A stretch of DNA of 64,000 bases from positions 1 through 64,000 of the forward strand of contig NZ_JACXIZ010000033.1 in assembly GCF_014705605.1 (NCBI RefSeq). The letters are read 5' to 3'. Source of the DNA: Paenibacillus sabuli (GTDB lineage Bacteria; Bacillota; Bacilli; Paenibacillales; Paenibacillaceae). The notes beneath the pieces are model-generated. The model was not told where the DNA came from. It made no database searches and worked only from the letters and a program-made list of their open reading frames with translations. Position 1 is the stretch's first letter. The number at the start of each line of letters is the position of its first letter. The translations under genes were made by a program, and so were the position numbers. This document shows, piece by piece, positions 20,307 to 28,306 of this stretch.

Positions 20307-21623
20307 TCACAGGTCCGGCGCACGCGCGTCCGGGCGCGCGTTGCTGTCATGATTCGCCGAGGCTGAATGGCGATACTGCGCTTCGCCTGCAACGGCGGAG
20401 TCACTTGCACGTGCGCCGGCACTTGCGGCGCCGGCGGGCCGCAGCCGGGTGAGCAGCACCGCTCCCGCCGCCAGCAGCAGCGCGGACAGGCCGTACGCGC
20501 CGAAGAGCGACACGAGCTTGACGAGCGGACCGGAGAGCGCCGTGCCGGCCAGCATGCCGCCCATCATGAGCGGCGTGATGATGCCGTTCGTACGGCCGAT
20601 GTAGGCCTCGGCGACTTCGCGAATCAACAGCGCGCTCAGCACGATCTGGAAGAAGGCCATCGTGACGCCGGACACCACCCTGACGCTGCCGGTGAGCAGC
20701 GGCCATAGCGACAGCACCTCGGTCATCGTCACGGCGGCAAAAACGAGCATTGCCAGCGGCAGGATCAACCGGCCCCGGCGCTGCGCCCAGCCTGCCGCCG
20801 CGGCTGCGACCGCACCGCCGATCAGCATGCCGACGCCTTCCGAGGCGGCGAACCACTGCACCGCTTCCTTGGGCAGCTGCAGCCGCTCCATCGTCACGAA
20901 CACATCGAGCGGCTGCGTCACGCCGACCGCCAGTCCGAGCAGCAGGAACAAGCCGCCGATTGTGCGCAGATTGGCATGGGCGAGAACATAGCGAAAGCCC
21001 GAGCGCAGATCGGCCCAAGCCGACGCGGGCGCTTGCCCGCCTGCGCGGCTGCGGCTGGATGCGGGCAGGAGCAATTGCAGCAGCGCGGCCGCTCCGAACA
21101 AGGCGACCAGCGCCCAGAGCGAGCGCTCCAGTCCGAAGCGGCTGTAGATGAGCGTGCCGAGCACCGGTCCGAGCACGACGAACAGCGACATCAGGCTCTG
21201 GGTGATGCCGATCGCCGCGCCGACCTGGGTCTCCGGCACATGACGCTTGAACAGGACCGCCGATGAGGGCTGGGAAAATTGGCTGACGATGGACGAGACG
21301 ACCGTTGCGGCAAATACCGCCTGCCACCAGCCCGCTGCAATGAGCGGAAGAATTGCGAGTATGGAGAGTGCGCTGAGCGTATCCCCGGCAATGACCGTTT
21401 TTTTCGGATTCCAGCGGTCGGCGAAGGTGCCGCCTACGAGCGAAAACAGTAAAATCGGCGCATATTGCAGCGCGCTGAGCAGCGCAACTGCGGTCGGGTC
21501 ATTGTTAGTCATCTCCATAATATAGAAGAGCAAGGCCATGTTGCGGATCCATATGCTGATCTGCTGGAGCAGATCGGCTCCGGCGACGACGAGAAACACG
21601 CGGTTGCGCAGTAAGGGAGACAA
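20307..21623 (-). CDS. MFS transporter (macrolide/multidrug efflux type)
   Basis: A 438-residue major facilitator. The start is placed at TTG 21623, seven bases after AAAGGTGG; longer versions would begin in non-coding sequence. It opens LSPLLRNRVFLVVAGADLLQQISIW, then shows about 12 hydrophobic segments including GGTFADRWNPKKTVIAGD, the conserved loop 2-3 motif (GxxxDRxxRK-like). The carboxy-terminal tail is hydrophilic. An AT-rich operator matching that of the adjacent tetR gene lies just upstream, so TetR-controlled drug efflux is the likely role. The tetR gene ends 95 bp upstream. Confidence 0.87.
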   Translation of the reverse strand: MSPLLRNRVFLVVAGADLLQQISIWIRNMALLFYIMEMTNNDPTAVALLSALQYAPILLFSLVGGTFADRWNPKKTVIAGDTLSALSILAILPLIAAGWWQAVFAATVVSSIVSQFSQPSSAVLFKRHVPETQVGAAIGITQSLMSLFVVLGPVLGTLIYSRFGLERSLWALVALFGAAALLQLLLPASSRSRAGGQAPASAWADLRSGFRYVLAHANLRTIGGLFLLLGLAVGVTQPLDVFVTMERLQLPKEAVQWFAASEGVGMLIGGAVAAAAAGWAQRRGRLILPLAMLVFAAVTMTEVLSLWPLLTGSVRVVSGVTMAFFQIVLSALLIREVAEAYIGRTNGIITPLMMGGMLAGTALSGPLVKLVSLFGAYGLSALLLAAGAVLLTRLRPAGAASAGARASDSAVAGEAQYRHSASANHDSNARPDARAPDL

Positions 21624-21649
21624 GTCGTTTCCACCTTTCTTATTCGAAT

Positions 21650-21675
21650 AATTAATATGACTGTCCGGTTTAATT
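21650..21675. promoter_or_regulatory. putative TetR operator upstream of MFS gene
   Basis: This 26-bp stretch begins AATTAATATGAC and ends GTTTAATT. It matches 21 of 26 bases of the tetR operator core (22342-22367) in the same orientation, although it is less symmetrical. It sits between the tetR stop and the MFS ribosome site. Confidence 0.65.
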
Positions 21676-21718
21676 GATGGCGGCGGCGTCGCAGCCGCCG
21701 GCCCGGCCAAGCCCGTCA

Positions 21719-22324
21719 TCAGACGGGTTGACGCGCTTGCACGCCGTGCAGGAAGACCTCGATGGCCATGCGGTACAGGGCGAGCACCTTCGCTCGGGGG
21801 AGCTGGTCGTAATGCGCCATGCCGAGGCCGCCGAGCGTGCCAAAGAGCAGGTAGGTCAGCATGTCCGGATCTTCCTGGCGCAATTCGCCCGCTGCGATGC
21901 CTTGCTCCAGGATGTCGCGGATAATCGGGTGATGGAGCTGGGTCAGGGCGATCATTTTTTTGATGACCTCGGGCTCGTCGCTATGGCTGGCCACGAACTC
22001 GTCGCCGGCGCTGATCAGCGGGTTATCAAAGTCCAGCACCCAGTGGACGGCCAGCGCGTGCAGCTTGTCGGTGAGACTTTGATCCGGCTGCGCGATCTGC
22101 TTCCACTTGTCCAGCCAGTCCTGTATATTCTGCTCCAGGATCGCCAGGAACAACTGCTGCTTGCTCTTGAAATGATAGTAAATGCTGCCCTTGCTCATTC
22201 CGGAACGGCCCCGGATTTCCTCCATCGAGGCGGCGCCGTAGCCCTTTTCCACAAAAATTGCCCTGGCGCTGCGCATGATTTGCTGTCTGGATTGCTCGGC
22301 TTCCGCAGCGGTTTTGCGCGCCAT
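21719..22324 (-). CDS. TetR/AcrR family transcriptional regulator
   Basis: A 201-residue repressor. Start 22324 is preceded by GAGAGGAGGGAACGAG. The N-terminal helix-turn-helix reads RQQIMRSARAIFVEKGYGAA then SMEEIRGRSGMSKGSIYYHF and KSKQQLFLAILE, an unmistakable TetR pattern (residues about 13-60). The C-terminal ligand/dimer domain is divergent. A 38-bp palindrome immediately upstream suggests autoregulation, and a related site precedes the MFS gene downstream. It resembles YxaF/LmrA-like repressors that control drug pumps, but the ligand cannot be predicted. Confidence 0.94.
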   Translation of the reverse strand: MARKTAAEAEQSRQQIMRSARAIFVEKGYGAASMEEIRGRSGMSKGSIYYHFKSKQQLFLAILEQNIQDWLDKWKQIAQPDQSLTDKLHALAVHWVLDFDNPLISAGDEFVASHSDEPEVIKKMIALTQLHHPIIRDILEQGIAAGELRQEDPDMLTYLLFGTLGGLGMAHYDQLPRAKVLALYRMAIEVFLHGVQARQPV

Positions 22325-22337
22325 CTCGTTCCCTCCT

Positions 22338-22375
22338 CTCGAATTAATATGACCGATCAGTCTAATTAATTCGAG
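22338..22375. promoter_or_regulatory. 38-bp palindromic TetR operator
   Basis: Perfect 11-bp arms CTCGAATTAAT and ATTAATTCGAG flank a partly symmetrical core ATGACCGATCAGTCTA. It starts 14 bp upstream of the tetR start codon, adjoining the ribosome site, as expected for autorepression. Confidence 0.75.
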
Positions 22376-22546
22376 TGTATCGCATTCGTCTTTGTTTTGC
22401 AAGCGGGCGGACACGTCTTCGTTTTGCAAGTTGGGGGGCAGGGTGCGAGGCGCGCTTGCTTTTGTGAAGCAGCCGAGGGCTATGCTATACTGGGACTGGA
22501 AGCGACTGGCCATTATCGGCAGCGATCATGGAAGGGAGCGATTGAG

Positions 22547-23113
22547 ATGGCGGAAGTAATCATCATCGGCGCCGGCCCGGCCGGCGCCAGCGCGGCGTTG
22601 TTCACGGCGAAGGCGGGCAAGGAGACGGTCGTAATCGACAGCGATCAGAGCATCACCAAGCGGGCCTGGATCGAGAATCATTACGGCGTGCCGGAGACGG
22701 CGGGGCCCGATCTGCTGGAGACGGGCAAGCGCCAGGCGGAGAAGTTCGGCGCGAAGCTGATCGCCGGCAAAGCGGTCAAGATCGAGTCGGGCGATAGCGG
22801 CGTGCGCGTGCACACCGAGTCGGGCGAGGTGCTGGAAGGTCAGCACGCGATTGTCGCGACCGGACTGTTCGCCGAGCTCGCGGAGGCGAGCGGGATCGCC
22901 GTCAAGCCGGGCACGGAGCCGCGCATCAAGACGGTCGTCGATTGCGATGCCGCGGGACGGACGAGTCTGACGCGCGTATGGGCCGCCGGTACCGCCGCAG
23001 GCGTCAGCGTGCACACGATTGTCACGGCCGGCGACGGCGCCAAGGTCGCCATCAACGTCATCAGCGAGCTGAACGGCGAACGCTACGTCGACCACGACGT
23101 GCTCAAGTCCTGA
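22547..23113 (+). CDS. minimal FAD-dependent oxidoreductase (thioredoxin-reductase-like)
   Basis: A 188-residue protein; ATG 22547 lies 10 bases after GGAAGGGAGCG. It starts AEVIIIGAGPAGASAALFTA, the GxGxxG dinucleotide (FAD) loop, followed by the VVIDSD strand end, IVATGLFAELA (the second FAD-contact ATG motif) and TSLTRVWAAGTAAGV with the C-terminal FAD ribityl motif. Compared with thioredoxin reductases of about 310 residues, the NADPH-binding insert and the redox CxxC are absent. It may therefore be a flavin carrier, a partner of another reductase, or an enzyme with other redox chemistry. It is monocistronic and ends before a terminator. Confidence 0.8.
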   Translation: MAEVIIIGAGPAGASAALFTAKAGKETVVIDSDQSITKRAWIENHYGVPETAGPDLLETGKRQAEKFGAKLIAGKAVKIESGDSGVRVHTESGEVLEGQHAIVATGLFAELAEASGIAVKPGTEPRIKTVVDCDAAGRTSLTRVWAAGTAAGVSVHTIVTAGDGAKVAINVISELNGERYVDHDVLKS

Positions 23114-23161
23114 CCCGCCCGTCTAGCCTCGCACACGTACGGCATCATCCCAGCCTCAGGC

Positions 23162-23193
23162 ACGGCTGCTCCGATTCCCGGGGCAGCCGTTTT
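23162..23193 (+). terminator. intrinsic terminator after FAD protein gene
   Basis: ACGGCTGCTCC pairs with GGGGCAGCCGT (one wobble) over a 7-nt loop and is followed by four Ts, 48 bp after the stop. Confidence 0.75.
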
Positions 23194-23278
23194 GCATTGT
23201 GCATCTATGCACCCCGTCCGGTTTCAGGTAAAATAAAGAGATAGATACATAAGATAGGGAATGGGGGAAGCGGCGCAT

Positions 23279-24148
23279 ATGGCCCAGCATCAGCACACCA
23301 GACTGTCGAGGCTTCAATTGCTGCGACGGATCTTGTTCATTACAATCGGAGCTTCGCTTGTGGCGATCGGGCTTGAAATTTTCCTGGTCCCCAACTCCAT
23401 TATCGACGGCGGCATCGTCGGCATCTCAATCATTGTGTCGTACCTTACCGAGTGGCCGCTTGGCTTGTTTCTATTCGTTCTCAACCTGCCGTTTTTGTTT
23501 CTCGGCTACAAGCAGATCGGCAAAACCTTCGCCTTATCCACGCTGTACGGCGTTTCGGTGATGTCGCTCGGCACGTTTTTGCTGCATCATGTGCCGCCGC
23601 TGACCATCGACGATTTTCTGGCGGCGATTTTTGGCGGCGTCGTGCTCGGCACGGGCGTCGGTCTGGTCATCCGGTTCGGGGGCTCGCTTGACGGGACGGA
23701 GATTGTCGCCATTCTGTTTACGCGCAGAAGCGCGTTTTCCGTCGGCGAGATCGTCATGTTTTTCAATCTGTTCATTATGTCGCTGGCGGGCTTTGTGTTC
23801 ACCTGGGACCGCGCTATGTACTCGATTATCGCCTACTACATTGCCTACAAGATGATCGACATTACGCTCGAGGGCCTGGATCAGTCCAAGTCGGTCTGGA
23901 TCATCAGCGAGGAATCGGGCGAGATCGGTTCGGCGATCATGCAGCGGCTCGGCCGCGGCGTCACCTTTCTCAACGGCGAAGGCGCTTATACGGGAGACAG
24001 CAAGAAGGTTATTTTTTGCGTCATCAACCGGCTCGAGGAAGCGAAGCTCAAATCGATCGTGAACGAGCTTGATCAATCGGCGTTTTTGGCAATCGGCAAC
24101 ATTCACGACGTCGCAGGCGGCCGCTTTCGCAAAAAAGACATTCACTAG
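23279..24148 (+). CDS. YitT family membrane protein (DUF161/DUF2179)
   Basis: A 289-residue membrane protein. ATG 23279 is preferred over 23261 because GGGGGAAG stands eight bases upstream of it. The first 200 residues hold five to six membrane helices (ITIGASLVAIGLEIFLVP, LGLFLFVLNLPFLFLGY, FGGVVLGTGVGLVIRFGGSL) with the family GGSLDGTEI motif. The last 90 residues form the cytosolic DUF2179 domain (KVIFCVINRLEEAKLKSIV, FLAIGNIHDVAGGRF). Members are widespread in Bacilli, but the transported substrate is not established. The gene appears monocistronic. Confidence 0.9.
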   Translation: MAQHQHTRLSRLQLLRRILFITIGASLVAIGLEIFLVPNSIIDGGIVGISIIVSYLTEWPLGLFLFVLNLPFLFLGYKQIGKTFALSTLYGVSVMSLGTFLLHHVPPLTIDDFLAAIFGGVVLGTGVGLVIRFGGSLDGTEIVAILFTRRSAFSVGEIVMFFNLFIMSLAGFVFTWDRAMYSIIAYYIAYKMIDITLEGLDQSKSVWIISEESGEIGSAIMQRLGRGVTFLNGEGAYTGDSKKVIFCVINRLEEAKLKSIVNELDQSAFLAIGNIHDVAGGRFRKKDIH

Positions 24149-24274
24149 AAAGCGGGCGACGATGCGGCGGGACGCGCGGTCTGCGGCCCGCCGCTTTGGC
24201 ATGCGCGGCGCGGAGCTTGCCCCGCCGCGGGAGGACCGATATAATAGGACGAAAATAAGGCGGGGGGCGATGAA

Positions 24275-25348
24275 GTGGATGAATTCGAACGGATTCGCCG
24301 CTGGACGAGCGGTCGCCAATCGCCTCAGTGGCTGAGCGCCCGCGGCGTACGGCTCGGCATCGGCGACGACGCTGCTGTCGTCGAACCGCCGCAGGGCGCG
24401 GACGGCGAACCGGTGCAATGGCTGTTGGCGGTCGACACGATGGTCGAGACGGTGCATTTCAATTGGCGTACGATGTCCGAGGCGGACGTCGGCTACAAGG
24501 CGCTGGCCGCCAATATTAGCGACATCGCCGCGATGGGCGGCCAGCCGGCGCACGCGCTCGTCTCGATCAGCGCTCCCGCCGCCTGCACGGCAGAGCGGAT
24601 GACGTCGCTGTATGACGGCCTGTATGCATGCGCCGCGCGCTACGGCGTCGCGATCGTCGGCGGCGATACGACCTCGGCGCCGGAGCATCTGGTGATCAGC
24701 GTCACCGTGACCGGCACCGTGCCCGCAGGGCGAGCCGTGCCGCGCAGCGGGGCGAAGCCCGGCGACGCGGTATTCGTGACCGGGCCGCTCGGGCTGTCGG
24801 CGGCGGGGCTGCATTACTTGCTGGCGGCGCCCGCGCGGCCAGGAGCGGCGGCGATCGAGGCGGACGAGGCCGGATCGCTCGTGCAGGCGCACCGCCGGCC
24901 CGTGCCTTCGCCGGAGGGCGGCCGTCTGCTGGCGGAGCGGGGCACCTGCCATGCGCTCAACGACGTGAGCGACGGCGCGGCCAGCGAGGCTTGGGAGCTG
25001 GCCGAGGCCTCCGGCGTCTCAATCGTGCTGGAGGAGGCGCGCTTGCCGCTGAGCGGCAGCATGGCGCGCTATGCGCGCCGTCAGGGACGCGATCCGCTCG
25101 ACTGGGTGCTCTACGGCGGCGAGGACTACGTGCTCATGGGGACAATTGCGGCGGACGATGCGGAGCAGGCGGGGGCGGCGCTGCGCGCGCGCGGCATCCC
25201 GTTCTACCGAATCGGCGTGGTCGAGTCCGGGCCGTCCGGCGTATGGCTGGACCGCGGCGGAGGTCGCGCGCCGCTCGCCAAGGGCGGCTACAATCATTTT
25301 GCTTCGGCGACAGGAGAGAGCGATGACGACAGCAACGACGAGATATGA
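24275..25348 (+). CDS. thiL: thiamine-monophosphate kinase
   Basis: A 357-residue AIR-synthase-fold kinase converting thiamine phosphate plus ATP to thiamine diphosphate. The GTG 24275 start has GGGGGGCGATG upstream. It shows DEFERIRRWTSG, LGIGDDAAVVEPP (metal/ATP Asp pair), LAVDTMVETVHFN, GYKALAANISDIAAMGG and IVGGDTTSAPEHLVISVTVTG, all ThiL signatures, then GGEDYVLMGT near the C-terminus. Its end overlaps tsaE by 26 bp. Gene order thiL-tsaE-tsaB-rimI-tsaD equals the Bacillus ydiA-ydiE order. Confidence 0.96.
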   Translation: MDEFERIRRWTSGRQSPQWLSARGVRLGIGDDAAVVEPPQGADGEPVQWLLAVDTMVETVHFNWRTMSEADVGYKALAANISDIAAMGGQPAHALVSISAPAACTAERMTSLYDGLYACAARYGVAIVGGDTTSAPEHLVISVTVTGTVPAGRAVPRSGAKPGDAVFVTGPLGLSAAGLHYLLAAPARPGAAAIEADEAGSLVQAHRRPVPSPEGGRLLAERGTCHALNDVSDGAASEAWELAEASGVSIVLEEARLPLSGSMARYARRQGRDPLDWVLYGGEDYVLMGTIAADDAEQAGAALRARGIPFYRIGVVESGPSGVWLDRGGGRAPLAKGGYNHFASATGESDDDSNDEI

Positions 25349-25808
25349 GATCGGCTCGGAGGCCGATACGGTACGGCTGGCGCAGCGGCTGGCGGCGCTC
25401 GCGGACGCAGGCAGCGTGCTGGCGCTGGACGGCGAGCTCGGGGCGGGCAAGACGCGCTTCTCGCAGGCGCTGGCGGCGGCGCTCGGCGTGACCGAGCTGG
25501 TCAATAGTCCGACTTTTACGATTATCAAGGAATACGAAGGCGCAACATTGCCCTTCTATCATATGGATGTCTACCGGATCTCGACGGCGGAGGCCGACGA
25601 GCTGGGCTTGGACGACTATTTCTATGGCAGTGGCGTCACTGTCGTCGAATGGGCGAGTCGGATCGAGCCGCTGCTGCCGCCGGAGCGGCTGGAGCTGCGT
25701 ATCGCCCATGCGGGCGATGATCGCCGCAGCATCCGCTTGACCGGCATCGGCGCGCCGTATGCAGGCTGGATCGAGACGTTGCGGCAGGGAGGGGGAGCGG
25801 AGCAGTGA
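25323..25808 (+). CDS. tsaE: tRNA t6A biosynthesis ATPase TsaE
   Basis: A 161-residue P-loop ATPase that powers the TsaBDE complex making N6-threonylcarbamoyladenosine at tRNA position 37. Walker A is LDGELGAGKTRF (residues about 36-47), followed by VNSPTFTIIKEYEG and FYHMDVYRI, the family motif, then VTVVEWASRIE. ATG 25323 follows GACAGGAGAGAGCG and lies inside the end of thiL. The last bases overlap tsaB (GTGA). Confidence 0.96.
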   Translation: MTTATTRYEIGSEADTVRLAQRLAALADAGSVLALDGELGAGKTRFSQALAAALGVTELVNSPTFTIIKEYEGATLPFYHMDVYRISTAEADELGLDDYFYGSGVTVVEWASRIEPLLPPERLELRIAHAGDDRRSIRLTGIGAPYAGWIETLRQGGGAEQ

Positions 25809-26650
25809 GCATACAGCTGGAGCAGATGCATGAGCGTGAACAGGAGCAGACGGGAGCGCGGAGCGGAGCGGTGCTGGGCTTCGACACCTCTACGGCCGCA
25901 CTCGCAGCGGCGCTGATCGGCAGTAGCGGGGTGCTGGGCGAGGTGCAGTCGGTCGCCGAAAAAAACCATTCCGTGCATCTCATTCCGATGCTGCAGCGGC
26001 TGCTGCGCGAGGCGGCCGTTCGTCCGGAGGCGCTGACGGGGATCGCCGTAGGCTGCGGACCGGGCTCCTATACAGGCGTGCGCATTGCCGTGACAGCGGC
26101 CAAGACGCTGGCCTGGGTATGGGACAAGCCGGTGGCGGCGGTGTCCAGCCTGGAGGCGCTCGCGTACGGCGCCTGGCGGCGCGCGGAGGCTGATCCGGCA
26201 GAGGCGGCAGGCGGCGCGCGCTGGTTCGTGCCGATTATGGATGCGCGCCGGGGGCAAGTGTACAGCGCCGCTTTTGCGGCCTCGGCCGCAGGCGGCTGGA
26301 CGCGCCTGGCCGACGACGGCATCCGGCTGATGGATGGCTGGACGGACGAGCTGCTCCGCCGCGCGGCTGCTGCGGCGGAGCCGCCGCAGGCGATTGTATT
26401 CGCGGGCGATCCGGGGCCGCACGCCGCCGCCATTGATGCGCTGGCCGCCGGCTCGCATGACGACGCGGCAGGCGCGCTGCGGGTGGCGCTCGATTCGGCG
26501 CATATGGCGGGCCGCTGGGTGGCCGAGCTGGGCCGGCGGAGGCTGGCGCGCGGCGAGGCGGACGAGGTGCATGGCCTCACTCCGAATTATACCCAGCTGG
26601 CAGAGGCGGAAGCCAAGCTGCGCGCGGCTGCGCAAGGACGGGAGGGCTGA
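25805..26650 (+). CDS. tsaB: tRNA t6A biosynthesis protein TsaB
   Basis: A 281-residue ASKHA-fold paralogue of TsaD that scaffolds the t6A complex. GTG 25805 overlaps tsaE by 4 bp. After a 22-residue hydrophilic leader it shows VLGFDTSTAALAAAL, KNHSVHLIPMLQRLL, GIAVGCGPGSYTGVRIAV and KTLAWVWDKPVAAVSSLEAL, all typical of TsaB/YeaZ. WFVPIMDARRGQVYSA is also conserved. The N-terminal leader is longer than in Escherichia coli TsaB, so a downstream start is possible, although no better start codon with a site is seen. Confidence 0.95.
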   Translation: MSIQLEQMHEREQEQTGARSGAVLGFDTSTAALAAALIGSSGVLGEVQSVAEKNHSVHLIPMLQRLLREAAVRPEALTGIAVGCGPGSYTGVRIAVTAAKTLAWVWDKPVAAVSSLEALAYGAWRRAEADPAEAAGGARWFVPIMDARRGQVYSAAFAASAAGGWTRLADDGIRLMDGWTDELLRRAAAAAEPPQAIVFAGDPGPHAAAIDALAAGSHDDAAGALRVALDSAHMAGRWVAELGRRRLARGEADEVHGLTPNYTQLAEAEAKLRAAAQGREG

Positions 26651-26654
26651 GGGC

Positions 26655-27155
26655 ATGATGGAGCAGATCGAGCGAGAGCTGGATGATATCGAATTTCGCG
26701 CGATGGAGCTGCGGGATATCCCGGCCATCTGCCGCATCGAGCGCGAGTCGTTCAGCAGCCCGTGGTCGGCCGATGCGTTTCGGCAGGAGCTGACGGGCAA
26801 TCACTTCGCGCGCTATACCGTGATGGTGCGGGGCGGCGAGATTATCGGCTACGGCGGCATGTGGACGATCATGGACGAGGCGCATGTGACGAATATCGCG
26901 GTGCGCGGCGACTGGAGAGGGCGCGGACTCGGCAGCCGCCTGCTCGGCGAGCTGCAGCGCTTGGCCGTGCACAGCGGGATGCAGCGCATGACGTTGGAGG
27001 TTCGGGTCAGCAATACGCTGGCGCAGCATTTGTACAAAAAGCACGGCTTCACGCCCTCGGGCCTGCGGCCGGGCTATTATTCGGATAATCACGAGGATGC
27101 CCTGATCATGTGGGCGGAGCTCAAGCCCGAGCACGGAGAGGGGACGCCAGGATGA
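26655..27155 (+). CDS. rimI: ribosomal-protein-alanine N-acetyltransferase RimI-like
   Basis: A 166-residue GNAT acetyltransferase. ATG 26655 follows GGAGGGCTGAGGGC just after the tsaB stop. It shows FRAMELRDIPAICRIERESF, SSPWSADAFRQEL, HVTNIAVRGDWRGRGLGSRL (acetyl-CoA loop R/Q-x2-G-x-G/A) and TLEVRVSNTLAQHLYKKHGF, then GLRPGYYSDNHEDALIMW, a near-perfect RimI C-terminus. In this operon it is the conventional rimI; whether it acetylates S18 or other N-termini is not known for these bacteria. Confidence 0.94.
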   Translation: MMEQIERELDDIEFRAMELRDIPAICRIERESFSSPWSADAFRQELTGNHFARYTVMVRGGEIIGYGGMWTIMDEAHVTNIAVRGDWRGRGLGSRLLGELQRLAVHSGMQRMTLEVRVSNTLAQHLYKKHGFTPSGLRPGYYSDNHEDALIMWAELKPEHGEGTPG

Positions 27156-28306
27156 GCGGCACGGAGATAAAGGGCATGGAGATGAGCGGCAAAACGGAAG
27201 ATGCAGCCGCACGGCGGCCGGAAGCAAACGCGGCGAACGCCGTGCGTGACGAGGACCGGGTCGCAGCCGGCTCGTTGATTCTGGCGGTAGAGACGAGCTG
27301 CGACGAGACGGCTGTCGCGGTCGTGCGCGACGGCCGCGAGATTCTCGCCAATGTGATCGGCAGCCAGATCGACATCCACCGCCAGTTCGGCGGCGTCGTG
27401 CCGGAGATTGCCTCGCGCCAGCATGTCGAGTCGATTACCTTGATCGCTCGCCAGGCGGTGCGCGAAGCGGGGATTGCGCTGCAGGACGTGAGTGCGGTCG
27501 CCGTGACGCAGGGCCCCGGTCTCGTCGGAGCCCTGCTCGTAGGCATCGTGGCGGCCAAAAGTCTGGCGCTGGCGCTGGACGTGCCGCTCATCGGCACCCA
27601 TCATATCGCCGGGCACATCTATGCCAATCGGCTCGTGGAGGAGCTGAGCTACCCGGCGCTGGCGCTCGTCGTCTCCGGCGGGCATACCGAGCTGGTCGTC
27701 CTGGAGCGGGAGGGGCGCTTCCACATCATCGGCCGCACCCGCGACGACGCGGTCGGCGAAGCCTATGACAAGGTGGCGCGCGCGCTCGAATGCCCGTATC
27801 CGGGCGGCCCACATGTCGATGCGCTCGCCGCGGGCAGCGCGGACGAGATCGTGCTGCCGCGCGCCTGGCTGGAGCCGGATGCGTATGATTTCAGCTTCAG
27901 CGGGCTGAAGTCGGCCGTCCTCGCACAGCTGAATCAGGCCCGCATGAAGCGGCAGCCGATCGATCGCGAGGCGCTGGCCGCGGGCTTCCAGGCCTCGGTC
28001 ATCGACGTGCTCGTGACCAAGGCGATGCGTGCGGCGCGTGAATATGACGTCAGGCAGCTGCTGCTGTGCGGAGGCGTCGCCGCCAACAAGGGCCTGCGGG
28101 CGGCGCTCGGCGAGCGCTGCCGCGAGGCGGGCCTGCCGCTGGTCGTGCCGCCGCTCGTGCTGTGTACGGACAATGCGGCGATGATCGGCGCGGCCGCGCA
28201 TCTCAAGTGGCAGCGCGGCGAATTCACGCCGCTCGACATGAAGGCCGATCCGCAGCTCCCGCTCGAGCAATGGTCAGTCGGGCCGGCGAGTAACCGCAAA
28301 AAGTGA
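27152..28306 (+). CDS. tsaD: tRNA N6-adenosine threonylcarbamoyltransferase TsaD
   Basis: A 384-residue catalytic subunit of t6A synthesis, starting with an ATGA overlap on rimI. A hydrophilic leader of about 40 residues precedes LILAVETSCDETAVAVV, the normal N-terminus. HHIAGHIYAN carries the two metal-binding histidines, VSGGHTELV and DDAVGEAYDKVARAL are phosphate/substrate loops, and LLCGGVAANKGLR and CTDNAAMIG complete the ASKHA fold. The last residues ASNRKK and the TGA stop are encoded by the first unit of the 50-bp tandem repeat that starts at 28288. It is the Bacillus gcp orthologue by position. Confidence 0.96.
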   Translation: MSGTEIKGMEMSGKTEDAAARRPEANAANAVRDEDRVAAGSLILAVETSCDETAVAVVRDGREILANVIGSQIDIHRQFGGVVPEIASRQHVESITLIARQAVREAGIALQDVSAVAVTQGPGLVGALLVGIVAAKSLALALDVPLIGTHHIAGHIYANRLVEELSYPALALVVSGGHTELVVLEREGRFHIIGRTRDDAVGEAYDKVARALECPYPGGPHVDALAAGSADEIVLPRAWLEPDAYDFSFSGLKSAVLAQLNQARMKRQPIDREALAAGFQASVIDVLVTKAMRAAREYDVRQLLLCGGVAANKGLRAALGERCREAGLPLVVPPLVLCTDNAAMIGAAAHLKWQRGEFTPLDMKADPQLPLEQWSVGPASNRKK

